A DNA stretch of 64,000 nucleotides. It comes from VRUE01 sp035318745 (GTDB lineage Bacteria > Actinomycetota > Thermoleophilia > Solirubrobacterales > 70-9). The first letter of the stretch is position 1, and the number at the start of each line of letters is the position of its first letter. Shown piece after piece: positions 37,710 through 45,786 of the stretch. A program made the position numbers and the translations under genes. The notes beneath the pieces were generated by a model that saw only the letters and a program-made list of their open reading frames with translations, did no database searches and was not told the DNA's origin. The stretch lies in assembly GCA_035318745.1 (NCBI GenBank), contig DATHEA010000017.1, positions 1 through 64,000 of the forward strand. Direction: 5' to 3'.

Positions 37710-37795
37710 GGGAGGGCGGGGGTGCCCCTCGAACCGGCGGATACTCAGAGCGGGCGAAGCCCGCGAGTCGGAGCGAGGGGCACCCCCGCCCTCCC
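37710..37795. repeat. Inverted-repeat element, 22-bp perfect arms
   Basis: The arm GGGAGGGCGGGGGTGCCCCT (first 20 of 22 bases, 37710-37731) is exactly complemented at 37774-37795. An inner hairpin GCGGGC-GAA-GCCCGC lies at 37750-37764. It occupies the short divergent region between the oxidoreductase (start 37679) and the enolase-like gene (start 37834), so it also lies in the promoter space of both. It resembles the element at 36151-36280 in arm sequence and layout. Confidence 0.75.
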
Positions 37796-37833
37796 GACAT
37801 CAGGCTCTCGTCCCTCCTGCATAGACTCAACTC

Positions 37834-38895
37834 ATGCCCACCTTCGACCTGCTCGCCGACCTACCGCTAGAGATAGAGGGCTACGAGCTGCAGGGGTTGG
37901 AGCACACGATCCCCGGCTTCGAACGCCTCTCGACCGTGATCCACCTCTGGGGCAGCGGCGAGGACGGGCTCGGCGAGGACGTCACCTACGACGCCCTCGA
38001 CCACGTCGCCCTGCAGGACGCCGGCGCGACGCTCGACCTGACCGGCTACGCGACATTGGGAGAGTTCTGCGAGTTCATGGCTGGGGTCGACACCTTTCCC
38101 GCCGAGCCGCAGCGCGACGTCTCGCGTCGCTACCGGCGCTGGGCCTTCGAGTCGGCGGCGCTCGACCTGGCGCTTCGTCAGGCGGGAATCGGCATCGCCA
38201 AGGCATTGAAGCGGGAGGCCCAACCGGTCACCTTCGTCTGCTCGATGCGGCTCGCCGGCGGTCCTGAGGAGCCCTCGTCGATCGAGACCTTGCGGCGCAA
38301 GCTCGATTCCTATCCCGGCCTGCGCTTCAAGCTCGACCCAACCAACGACTGGGACGACGAGCTGATCGCCGCCTTGGTCGAGACCGGCGCGGTCGACTCG
38401 CTCGACCTGAAGGGCTTCTACAAAGGCACCGTGGTCGACGTCGAGACCGACCCGGAGCTGTACGGCAAGCTGATCGAGGCCTTCCCCAAGGCGTGGCTCG
38501 AGGACCCCGACGTGACCGAGGAGACGCGACCGTTGCTGGAGCCCGTCCGCGACCGGCTCACCTGGGACGCGCCAATCCACTCGATCGCCGACATCGAGGC
38601 GCTGCCCTGGCCGCCGCGGATGGTCAACATCAAGCCCTCCCGGATCGGTGGCCTGCGCGACTTGTGCGAGACCTACGACTACTGCGCCGAACGAGGAATC
38701 GGTTCCTACGGCGGCGGCCAGTGGGAGCTCGGCCCCGGCCGCGGCCAGATCCAAGTCCTCGCCTCGCTCTTCCATCCCGACACCCCGAATGACACCGCGC
38801 CGCGCGGCTACAACGAAGCCGATCCACCGCCCGGCCTGCCGACCAGCCCGCTCCTGCCCAAGCTGACGCCGACCGGCTTCCGCTGGGCCGACTGA
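37834..38895 (+). CDS. Enolase-superfamily protein
   Basis: A 353-residue protein with the barrel-domain pattern of the mandelate racemase/muconate-lactonising branch: RFKLDPTNDWDDELIAALVE, SLDLKGFYKG, WLEDPDVTEE, DAPIHSIADIEAL and VNIKPSRIGGLRDLCETYDY. The last contains the conserved barrel Lys, and the Asp/Glu ligands are spaced as expected, though the third metal-ligand motif (HSIAD) is unusual. It could be an epimerase, dehydratase or cycloisomerase acting on an acid substrate. It is followed 11 bp later by ferritin. Confidence 0.75.
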   Translation: MPTFDLLADLPLEIEGYELQGLEHTIPGFERLSTVIHLWGSGEDGLGEDVTYDALDHVALQDAGATLDLTGYATLGEFCEFMAGVDTFPAEPQRDVSRRYRRWAFESAALDLALRQAGIGIAKALKREAQPVTFVCSMRLAGGPEEPSSIETLRRKLDSYPGLRFKLDPTNDWDDELIAALVETGAVDSLDLKGFYKGTVVDVETDPELYGKLIEAFPKAWLEDPDVTEETRPLLEPVRDRLTWDAPIHSIADIEALPWPPRMVNIKPSRIGGLRDLCETYDYCAERGIGSYGGGQWELGPGRGQIQVLASLFHPDTPNDTAPRGYNEADPPPGLPTSPLLPKLTPTGFRWAD

Positions 38896-38906
38896 AAGGA
38901 AAGTCA

Positions 38907-39440
38907 ATGCCCGAGAAGAGCTTCGCCGACGCCCTCAACGAGCAGATCGCCAACGAGTTCGCCGCCTCTCAGCAGTACGTCGGGATGGCGGTCTACTACG
39001 ACGCGGAAACGCTCCCCCGCCTCGCCGCCTTCTTCTACCGGCAGGCGCTGGAGGAGCGCGAGCACGCGATGATGATGGTCCAGTACCTGCTCGACGTCGG
39101 CGAGGAGGTCCACATCCCCGACATCAAGTCGCAGGAGACGAGTTACTCGGACGGGACGACCCCGGTGAAGAAGGCGCTGGAGCAGGAGAAGCGGGTCGGC
39201 GAGGAGATCTTTGCCCTGTTCGAGCTGGCGCGCGAGGTCAAGGACTACCGCGCCGAGCAGTTCATGCAGTGGTTCGTCAAGGAGCAGGTCGAGGAGGTTG
39301 CGCTGATGGGCGACCTGCTCAACGTGGTCGAGCGTTCGAAGGACAACCTGCTGCTGGCCGAGGACTACATCGCGCGGGAGAGCCCCGGCGAAGGCGGCGG
39401 AGACCCGACCGCCCCGCCTGCGGCCGGCTCAGGCGGCTAG
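38907..39440 (+). CDS. Ferritin
   Basis: A 177-residue non-haem ferritin. The four-helix bundle is clear: EQIANEFAASQQYVGMAVYY (helix A), FFYRQALEEREHAMMMVQYL with the di-iron E-x-x-H (helix B), KKALEQEKRVGEEIFALFEL (helix C) and FMQWFVKEQVEEVALMGDLL (helix D). Ferroxidase Glu and His residues are in place. The final ~20 residues are Gly/Ala/Pro-rich and flexible. It stores iron in 24-mer shells; the link with the neighbouring catabolic genes may be only positional. Confidence 0.92.
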   Translation: MPEKSFADALNEQIANEFAASQQYVGMAVYYDAETLPRLAAFFYRQALEEREHAMMMVQYLLDVGEEVHIPDIKSQETSYSDGTTPVKKALEQEKRVGEEIFALFELAREVKDYRAEQFMQWFVKEQVEEVALMGDLLNVVERSKDNLLLAEDYIARESPGEGGGDPTAPPAAGSGG

Positions 39441-39460
39441 GACCGAGGCGCGGCGCACGC

Positions 39461-41317
39461 CTACGGCGCTTCGACGACCTCGGCCACCTGGCTCCCGGCA
39501 GGGATCCCGTCGTGGCCGGCGACGACGCGGAGGAAGTGGAGCACGCGGTCCGGATCGGCGATCGTCACCCGGTAGGAACCGCTGCCGTCGCCGCGGGCCG
39601 TGGCCACGATCCGTCCCCCTTCGAGCAGCTCGGGCCGGGTAGTGACGGCGAAGACGACAAACCGCGTCGCCGGGCTGGCGTCGCCGCTGAAGTCCAGGTC
39701 GATCTGATCCCCGTCGCGGATTGCGCTGCGGATCTGTGGCGCATGCGGCGGGATCGCAAACTCGGTTTCGACCGCGCTCGCCTTGACGACCGCCTTGCCG
39801 CTTTCGAGGTCGACCAGGCGCCAGGCCGATCCACCTTCGCGCCGAAGTCGCAGCCTCTGCCCCGGTCGCAACTCGAAGTCGGGGAATTCGGCGGTGGTCA
39901 GCTTCCTGCCGTTGCGAATCGCCACATAGACTTCGGGGCGAGCGACTTCGCTCGTCTCGATCGTCGCCTGGTCGGCCCCATCGGGCCGGCGCGAGGCGAA
40001 GACCGCTGGCACGGTCGGCCCCGTGGGTTCCGGTTCGCCCAGCACCCGCAAGTCCTGCCCGCCGGGATCTTCGAGGCCGGATTCGAAGAAGGAGTCCAGC
40101 GTGCCCTGGTCGCAGGCCACCATATAGCTGCTTTCGGGTGGGCGCTGCGACCATTCATCGCAGCTGCGGAAGAGGTCGTTGAGACGTCCGCCGCTCTGGC
40201 CCAGGACAGCTGCAGTTTCGGGGTCGGCGAGCTCCTGATGGTCGCGCGGCACTTCGGACGGGGCAGAGACATTCGCGCACGGCCGCGGATCGTTCAGGTC
40301 GAACTTCTGCTGGAAGAGCGGCGAGTGCGGTCCGTCAGCTTCGATCTGGCCGCGCGCTTCGTTGACCTTGCCGCCCTCCGCGCCGTAGCCGGGCGCGTTG
40401 CCGAAGTGGCCAGGCCAGCAGGCCCACCAGGTCTGCGCCAGGTTCACCGCGCCGATCCCTGAGCCCAGCTCGTAGGTGTCCCCGGGCGAGCAGGAGAAAA
40501 CGTCGTCCGGGATGACGTCGAGCAGATCGGGGGAGGCGGAGGACGTGCGGAACTTGTGCCCGCACGATTCGTAGGTCGCGTGGCTCCCCCTTGCGACGTA
40601 GCCCACGGGGTGGGTGTCGTGACGCTCGAGGATCCCCTCGTTCCAGACGAAGCGCTCGCCCTCTTCGGTGTGACGTGGCATCCAGACGTAGACGGGCCGG
40701 TGCTCGTGGGCGGAGAGCAGGATCCCCATCCCCTCGAAGTCGCCCTCGTGAAGGTCTACGTCACTGAGCGTCGTGCCGGAGAACGGACCGGGCAGATGGA
40801 CCGGCAGGTAGTTGAAGGGGTAGTAGAACCAGTACTGGAGGCTGATCGGCCGCTCGGGATCGCGTCCGGTGACGTAGTAGTACATCCGCGCCAGCGTGCC
40901 GGGCGCGCTGCGTCCAAGTGCCCGCACGAAGACCGCGTGCTGGGCGCCGCGATCGGTGTTGTCGGCCGGGTAGTCGATGAACGCGCTTCCGGGCCCGGCG
41001 TTCCACTCCAGCTTCGTGGTCGCCGTCGGCGGGCAGGGGCCGCCGCGCTCGAGACCGAGGCAGATGCCCTTTCCCCCCAAGCGCAGCAGGTCGATCGTCT
41101 GCAGTGAGACCGGCCAAAAGCCGTCATGGCGTTCGAGCATCAGGTCCGGCTCGTATCGTCCGGCCAGCGTTTCCGCCCGCGCCGGGTTCGCGACCGGCGG
41201 CGTCACCGGTTCTTCTTCATCGCTCCCGCATCCGGTGCCGAGAACGACAGAGGCAAGAGCAAGGACCAGCGCAAGAAAATGCTTCGGTCGCCTCTGATAG
41301 GTCGGAATACCCCGCAT
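39461..41317 (-). CDS. Large lipoprotein with Vps62-like domain
   Basis: A 618-residue lipoprotein: signal sequence with the lipobox LGTGC (lipidated Cys 30). Residues about 145-250 contain QYWFYYPFNYLPVHLP, DVDLHEGDFEGM, the metal-site-like HEHRPVYVWMPRH and VARGSHATYESCG, a pattern shared with Vps62-related bacterial proteins. The C-terminal 250 residues hold two beta-rich repeats with SGDASPATRFVVFAVTTRPE. Function unknown; it is probably exposed outside the membrane. It begins 36 bp after the peptidase E genes end and may be their third operon gene. Confidence 0.75.
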   Translation of the reverse strand: MRGIPTYQRRPKHFLALVLALASVVLGTGCGSDEEEPVTPPVANPARAETLAGRYEPDLMLERHDGFWPVSLQTIDLLRLGGKGICLGLERGGPCPPTATTKLEWNAGPGSAFIDYPADNTDRGAQHAVFVRALGRSAPGTLARMYYYVTGRDPERPISLQYWFYYPFNYLPVHLPGPFSGTTLSDVDLHEGDFEGMGILLSAHEHRPVYVWMPRHTEEGERFVWNEGILERHDTHPVGYVARGSHATYESCGHKFRTSSASPDLLDVIPDDVFSCSPGDTYELGSGIGAVNLAQTWWACWPGHFGNAPGYGAEGGKVNEARGQIEADGPHSPLFQQKFDLNDPRPCANVSAPSEVPRDHQELADPETAAVLGQSGGRLNDLFRSCDEWSQRPPESSYMVACDQGTLDSFFESGLEDPGGQDLRVLGEPEPTGPTVPAVFASRRPDGADQATIETSEVARPEVYVAIRNGRKLTTAEFPDFELRPGQRLRLRREGGSAWRLVDLESGKAVVKASAVETEFAIPPHAPQIRSAIRDGDQIDLDFSGDASPATRFVVFAVTTRPELLEGGRIVATARGDGSGSYRVTIADPDRVLHFLRVVAGHDGIPAGSQVAEVVEAP

Positions 41318-41353
41318 GGTCCGCCTACCCTTACACAGTGGGTCGCACCAACG

Positions 41354-42145
41354 CTACCCCAGCCAGCCCGCTTTTTTGCGCATTGCGGTGATCCGGCGGA
41401 ACTCGGCTATGTCCTCGCGCAGGGCGGCTGGAGCTGGTGCTGGTAAGAAGCGGGCTGGGAGTGGGGACTCGATTGCGCCGGACTCGTCCTTGCTGACTTT
41501 GTAGGCGCGGGCGCCGCGTTGGGCGGTTACTGCTGAGGGGGGCCCGTTGCCCTCCCAGATCAGGCCGGCGTAGTCGTCCAGCCCGTAGCCGCCCGGCATC
41601 CCGTTGGAGACGGCGTCGAGGTAGGCGGTGCGGCGGTCGGGTTCGTTGTTGTAGTGGACGCAGAGGCTGCCCGGCAGGAGGCCGAGGCCGGCACCGGGTA
41701 GGGGTTTGCCAGAGGACTTGGTGATGCCGGCCTCGAACCAGCACATCGCGCCGGCGCTCTGGCCGGCGAGGACGATCCCCTCTCGCCAGGCGAGGCTGAG
41801 GATCGCGCTCAGTTCGTGCGCCTCCCAGACCGCGAGCAGGTTGAGCAGGCTGCCGCCACCGACGTAGATCAGATCCTGCTCGAGGATGTGGTCGCGCAGC
41901 TCCATCGGGCGGCTGCCGAGCCGGAACAGGGATAGGTCGGAGATGTCGCAGGGCCGCTCGCCGAAAGCCGAGTAGAAGCGGCCGATCTGCTCCGAGGTGT
42001 CGCCGCTGGCGGTCGGCAGGATGCAGATCCGCGGCCGGCCACCGGCCCGCGTGGTCGCCAGCCGCAGCATCAGCTCGCAGACGGCGCGGTCGGGAGGTCG
42101 GGAGGTGAAGTCGTGGCCGCCGAGGGCGAGGACGCGGGTGATCAT
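41354..42145 (-). CDS. Peptidase E (S51)-like protein, copy 2
   Basis: A 263-residue S51-family protein. ILPTASGDTSEQIGRFYSAF near residue 42 is the conserved strand; EQDLIYVGGGSLLNLLAVWE precedes the nucleophile elbow VLAGQSAGAMCWFEAG with the catalytic Ser. Aspartyl dipeptidase and cyanophycinase belong to this family. It begins inside the stop of the paralogous upstream gene (ATGA). Confidence 0.88.
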   Translation of the reverse strand: MITRVLALGGHDFTSRPPDRAVCELMLRLATTRAGGRPRICILPTASGDTSEQIGRFYSAFGERPCDISDLSLFRLGSRPMELRDHILEQDLIYVGGGSLLNLLAVWEAHELSAILSLAWREGIVLAGQSAGAMCWFEAGITKSSGKPLPGAGLGLLPGSLCVHYNNEPDRRTAYLDAVSNGMPGGYGLDDYAGLIWEGNGPPSAVTAQRGARAYKVSKDESGAIESPLPARFLPAPAPAALREDIAEFRRITAMRKKAGWLG

Positions 42146-42915
42146 GCAGCCACAGCAGTCGACATCGCCTCGGGCAGCGGCGTGAAGGGCGGCGCGCCGG
42201 CGTCCCCGAGGTAAGCGGTGGCGATCCTCATCTCCACCACACGCTCGCCGACCGTGTCGAGCCGGTAGCCACGCGCCTCGGGCCGCGAGGCGACGACGCG
42301 GTGCAGCTCGGTGCCGGCGAAGTGCAGCGCGGCGCCGTCCTCGGCGGCGTAACCGGAGCGCATGCCCGAACGGAGGAAGTCGTGGTAGGCGTTGCGACGG
42401 CTGGAGTCCCGCTCGTAGTGGACGCAGTTACTGAACGGCAGCAACCCCAGCCCCTCGACCTGCCGCGGCGCGCCGTGGAAGCCGGTCACCGCCTCGGAGA
42501 ACCAGCAGAGCGAGCCGGCCGAGAGGCCGCAGAGGACCACGCCACGCTCCCAGGCTTCGCGCAGGATCGAGTCGATCCCGTGCGCCCGCCAGACCCCGAG
42601 CAGGCTGACGACGCTGCCGCCGCCGACGTAGATCAGATCCTGTTCGAGCAGATGCGCGCGCAGATCCTCGGGCCCCTGCTCGCGGCGGAAGAGAGAGATG
42701 TGGCCGGCCTCGCAGCGATCGGCGGAGAAAGCGCGGTAGAAGCGGACGATGTAGTGATCTGCGTCGCCGCTGGCAGAAGGCAGGAAGCAGACCCTCGGCC
42801 GCTCTGCCCCGCTGAGCCCGAGCACGTAGTCGTCCAGGAGCGGATTGCCCGACTCCATCGAGAACCCACCCCCACCGAAGGCGACTATCTGGCGGAGCGT
42901 CTTCTGCATTGTCAA
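42142..42915 (-). CDS. Peptidase E (S51)-like protein, copy 1
   Basis: A 257-residue paralogue of the next gene. Shared blocks are FLPSASGDADHYIVRFYRAF, EQDLIYVGGGSVVSLLGVWR and the nucleophile segment VVLCGLSAGSLCWFSEAV. Copy 1 has GLSAGS where copy 2 has GQSAGA, so substrate preference may differ. The family hydrolyses Asp-containing dipeptides or cyanophycin-like polymers. The tandem pair arose by duplication. Confidence 0.88.
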   Translation of the reverse strand: MTMQKTLRQIVAFGGGGFSMESGNPLLDDYVLGLSGAERPRVCFLPSASGDADHYIVRFYRAFSADRCEAGHISLFRREQGPEDLRAHLLEQDLIYVGGGSVVSLLGVWRAHGIDSILREAWERGVVLCGLSAGSLCWFSEAVTGFHGAPRQVEGLGLLPFSNCVHYERDSSRRNAYHDFLRSGMRSGYAAEDGAALHFAGTELHRVVASRPEARGYRLDTVGERVVEMRIATAYLGDAGAPPFTPLPEAMSTAVAA

Positions 42916-42944
42916 ATGGTCCCGACGCCGTGGCCAAAGGTCGT

Positions 42945-43084
42945 TGTACAGCGGTCCGAAGTTTTCAGTAGCGCTCTCGCCCGGATGTACAGTGGGCGAT
43001 CGAGGCCGGATTCCGTCCCTGTTCCCAGCCGGGAATTGTTAATCCGGTACTGACTCGTCCACAGAGCACCGCCCGAGGTGTACA
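42945..43084. promoter_or_regulatory. Three TGTACA palindromes in the peptidase E/TetR divergent region
   Basis: TGTACA occurs at 42945, 42986 and 43079, each preceded by G and one other base (GTTGTACAG, GATGTACAG, GGTGTACAA). The hexamer is itself a palindrome. Three copies in a 211-bp intergenic stretch of G+C-rich DNA is notable, and the region separates the first TetR gene from the peptidase E operon. A TetR binding role is inference. Confidence 0.4.
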
Positions 43085-43126
43085 ATCGCGTTTACCGAAA
43101 CACCGCTGTCTGTGTAAGGAGTCCGC

Positions 43127-43858
43127 GTGCCCTTCGCCCCACCGCCAAATGATGGCGCACCACCGCCCCGAGACCTCGGTGGTGTGATCGAGGCGGAGCA
43201 CCTGCCCGCCGGGCGCGAGGATCTGGCCGAGCCACTGGTCGCTCACTCCCAGCGGGAACGGATCCTCGTCGCGATCGCCGACAGCTGCGCGACGAAGGGT
43301 TACAGCGCGACCACGATCGCCGACATCTGCGAGCCGGCCGGCGTCTCCCGCGCCACCTTCTACGAGCTGTTCAAGGACAAGGAGGACTGCTTCCACGCCG
43401 CGATGGAGGTCTCCCTTGCGGATGCGATGGGCCGCATCGTCTCGGCCTACTCGCCCGACAAGCCGTGGGCGACGATGGTCCGCGACGCCGCCGCGGAGTT
43501 CCTCGATCTGCTCGCCAGCCGCCCCGCATTCGCCCGCATGGCTCTGGTCGAGGCGCCGGCCTCCGGCGACCGGGCCTTCGAGCTCTACGCCTCGGGCAAG
43601 AAAGTGCTCCAGTCGCTGCTCGATCGCGGCCGCGACGATCCGGTCGAGGAGGAAGCGATCCCGTCCAGCGCCGGCCGGGCAGCGCTCTCCGGCGCCGAGT
43701 CGCTGATCGTCGGCCAGATCCTCGCCGGCAACGCCGAGCGGCTGCGCGAGTTGCTGCCGGACATCGTCTACATCACGACCGTTCCTTACCTCGGCCAGGA
43801 GGAGGCGCTGCGCCAATCGCGCCAGGCCGAGAAGCTCCTGAGCCCGCCCGGAGGCTGA
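43127..43858 (+). CDS. TetR-family regulator 1
   Basis: A 243-residue TetR regulator with a 40-residue Pro/Ala-rich start. The helix-turn-helix is at about residues 43-85 (RERILVAIADSCATKGYSAT, ICEPAGVSRATFYELFKDKE). The C-terminal domain (LAGNAERLRELLPDIVYITT) is the effector-binding and dimer part. The GTG start follows AAGGAG. It is first of three tandem TetR genes with no enzyme gene between them. Confidence 0.9.
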   Translation: MPFAPPPNDGAPPPRDLGGVIEAEHLPAGREDLAEPLVAHSQRERILVAIADSCATKGYSATTIADICEPAGVSRATFYELFKDKEDCFHAAMEVSLADAMGRIVSAYSPDKPWATMVRDAAAEFLDLLASRPAFARMALVEAPASGDRAFELYASGKKVLQSLLDRGRDDPVEEEAIPSSAGRAALSGAESLIVGQILAGNAERLRELLPDIVYITTVPYLGQEEALRQSRQAEKLLSPPGG

Positions 43859-43863
43859 ACGGA

Positions 43864-44532
43864 GTGGAGCGGGCAGGGGTGGGAGACCGGTGGCGCCCTC
43901 CGCGCGGACGTCACCGGCTGCCCCCAGAGGTCGTCGCGCGCTCGCAGCGCGAGCGCCTGCTCGAGGCAGCGGTCCGCGTCGTCGCAGCCAAGGGCTACGG
44001 CGCGATGACGGTGGGGGACCTGACCAAAGAGGCAGGGGTCTCCCGCACGACCTTCTACGAGCTCTACGAGGACAAGGAGGCCTGCTTCCTCGCTGCCTAC
44101 GACAACGCGGTCGAGGTCCTGGTGCGGCGGGTGATGTCCGCCTATGAATCGAAGCAGGGCTGGCCGGACCAGGCGGCGGAGGGGCTCGCCGCCCTGCTCG
44201 CCGTGCTCGCCGAGGAGCCGGCGCTGGCGCGGCTCTCGCTGGTCGACATCGGCAACGCCGGACCGGCGGCGCAGCGGCGCTATCGGGCGGCGATACAACG
44301 GCTGACTCCCCTCTTCGAGGAGGGCCGGGACTTTGCCCCCGGAGGCCGCGGCCTGCCTGCCAATACCTCGCGGATGGCGATCGGCGGGGTCACTGGGCTG
44401 ATCTCCGACGAGCTCGTCGCCGGGCGGGCGAAACAACTTCCCGGTTTGCTTTCGGACGTGCTTTTTGCCACGCTAGTCCCGTATATCGGCCCGGATGCGG
44501 CAGCAAGGGAGGTCGAGAGGCTAACTCGATAA
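43864..44532 (+). CDS. TetR-family regulator 2
   Basis: A 222-residue regulator beginning at GTG 43864, 5 bp after the previous stop; GTG 43879 is the alternative. The helix-turn-helix reads RERLLEAAVRVVAAKGYGAM, DLTKEAGVSRTTFYELYEDK. The C-terminal domain ends KQLPGLLSDVLFATLVPYIG, parallel to the HTH-less proteins at 9538 and 10211. It is clearly paralogous to its two neighbours. Confidence 0.9.
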   Translation: MERAGVGDRWRPPRGRHRLPPEVVARSQRERLLEAAVRVVAAKGYGAMTVGDLTKEAGVSRTTFYELYEDKEACFLAAYDNAVEVLVRRVMSAYESKQGWPDQAAEGLAALLAVLAEEPALARLSLVDIGNAGPAAQRRYRAAIQRLTPLFEEGRDFAPGGRGLPANTSRMAIGGVTGLISDELVAGRAKQLPGLLSDVLFATLVPYIGPDAAAREVERLTR

Positions 44533-44549
44533 ACGTCTACGTACACGTT
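44532..44549. promoter_or_regulatory. Candidate operator palindrome before TetR 3
   Basis: AACGTCTACGTACACGTT reads the same on both strands except at two symmetric positions. It starts at the stop codon of TetR 2 and ends 6 bp before the ATG at 44556, so it could bind the product of the third gene and separate its expression from the first two. Confidence 0.45.
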
Positions 44550-44555
44550 GCCGCT

Positions 44556-45203
44556 ATGATCCACATACCCGATAGTTCAACCCTGACGGGCGGGCCGATG
44601 GTGGGCAGCGAAACGCGACGTCGACAGATCCTTGAGGCGATGGTGCGGGTGGTCGGCCGCGAGGGATACAGGGCGACCTCGGTTGCCGACGTGATCGAGG
44701 AGGCAAACGTCTCCCGCACGACTTTCTATAAGCACTTCGAGGACAAGTACGAGTGCTTCCTCGCCGCCTACGACCTCGTGGTCGAGCGGGTTTTCAGCGA
44801 AGTGATCGCCAAGTGCGACCCAGAGCAGCCCTGGCTGGACCGGATGCGGATCGGGCTGGCAACGGTGGTCGAGCTGTTCGCCCTCGATCCCGAGCTGGCG
44901 CGGACGGCAATCGTCGAGGTTGCCGCGGCCGGCTCCGACGCCCGCCAGCGACACTGGGACGCGATCACCAGGTTCACCGGGTACCTTGCCGAAGGCGAGC
45001 AGTTTGGCGGCGACCGCGAGCTGCCCGGAAACATCGGCTTGATGGCCGCCGGTGCCGTCTCGGGCCTGATCTTCGACGAGCTGCTGGCCGGAAGGGCGGA
45101 GCGACTGCCGGAGCTGCTGCCGGATCTGCTCTTCGCGATGCTGGTCCCCTACATCGGCCCCGGTGCCGCGACGGCGGAGATGCGGCGCGCAGCGGCCGGC
45201 TGA
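44556..45203 (+). CDS. TetR-family regulator 3
   Basis: A 215-residue regulator. The helix-turn-helix is RRRQILEAMVRVVGREGYRA, VIEEANVSRTTFYKHFEDKY; the C-terminal part ends RLPELLPDLLFAMLVPYIGP. The start may be ATG 44556 or ATG 44598. An 18-bp near-perfect palindrome lies just upstream, a likely autoregulatory operator. Confidence 0.9.
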   Translation: MIHIPDSSTLTGGPMVGSETRRRQILEAMVRVVGREGYRATSVADVIEEANVSRTTFYKHFEDKYECFLAAYDLVVERVFSEVIAKCDPEQPWLDRMRIGLATVVELFALDPELARTAIVEVAAAGSDARQRHWDAITRFTGYLAEGEQFGGDRELPGNIGLMAAGAVSGLIFDELLAGRAERLPELLPDLLFAMLVPYIGPGAATAEMRRAAAG

Positions 45204-45242
45204 GGCCCCGCGCCTCGCCGGTCCGCCCGCCTCCCCGGGTCT

Positions 45243-45758
45243 TTAGAAAGCGCCGATCTGGCGGCGCAGCTTGGCGCGCACACGATGCAGGCGAACCTTG
45301 ACCGTGCCAAGCGGGATGCCGAGGCGATAGGCGATGGCCTCCTGGGTCAGGTCCTCGTCGTAGCGAAGTCGCACCAGTTGCCGGTCGCGCTTGTTGAGGC
45401 GCTCGAGCGCTGCATGCAGATCGGCCCGTTCAACCGTGGCAAGGACGCGCTCGTCGTCGCTGCCCTGCCACGCTTCAAGCGTGTCCGTGGGCGCGGGACG
45501 TTTGCGGGCAAACTCGCGCAGCGCCTCGTTGCGGACGATCGTCGCCAGCCACGATTTGCGCGCCTCGCTATTACGCAGCGTCGTCCGTTTCCGCCAGGCC
45601 CTCACCATCGAGTCCTGGGCGATGTCCTCCGCCTCTGTGCGGCTCTTGGCGTAGCGGAAGGCGAAGCGGAGGCAGGTCCTGTGGACCTCGTCCCAGTCCC
45701 AAGACTCACTCGGATGTACCCCCCTGCCAACCCGATGATCGAGACGACGGACCTCCAC
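45243..45758 (-). CDS. ECF-type RNA polymerase sigma factor
   Basis: A 171-residue sigma-70 family ECF factor. Region 2 is FAFRYAKSRTEAEDIAQDSM followed by VRAWRKRTTLRNSE (promoter -10 recognition); region 4 is RLRYDEDLTQEAIAYRLGIP followed by GTVKVRLHRVRAKLRR (-35 recognition). The GTG start is 28 bp from the divergent methyltransferase frame. No anti-sigma factor gene is adjacent, so its control is not evident. Confidence 0.92.
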   Translation of the reverse strand: MEVRRLDHRVGRGVHPSESWDWDEVHRTCLRFAFRYAKSRTEAEDIAQDSMVRAWRKRTTLRNSEARKSWLATIVRNEALREFARKRPAPTDTLEAWQGSDDERVLATVERADLHAALERLNKRDRQLVRLRYDEDLTQEAIAYRLGIPLGTVKVRLHRVRAKLRRQIGAF

Positions 45759-45786
45759 GATCGGATCAGACTAGCAGATTTGATCA

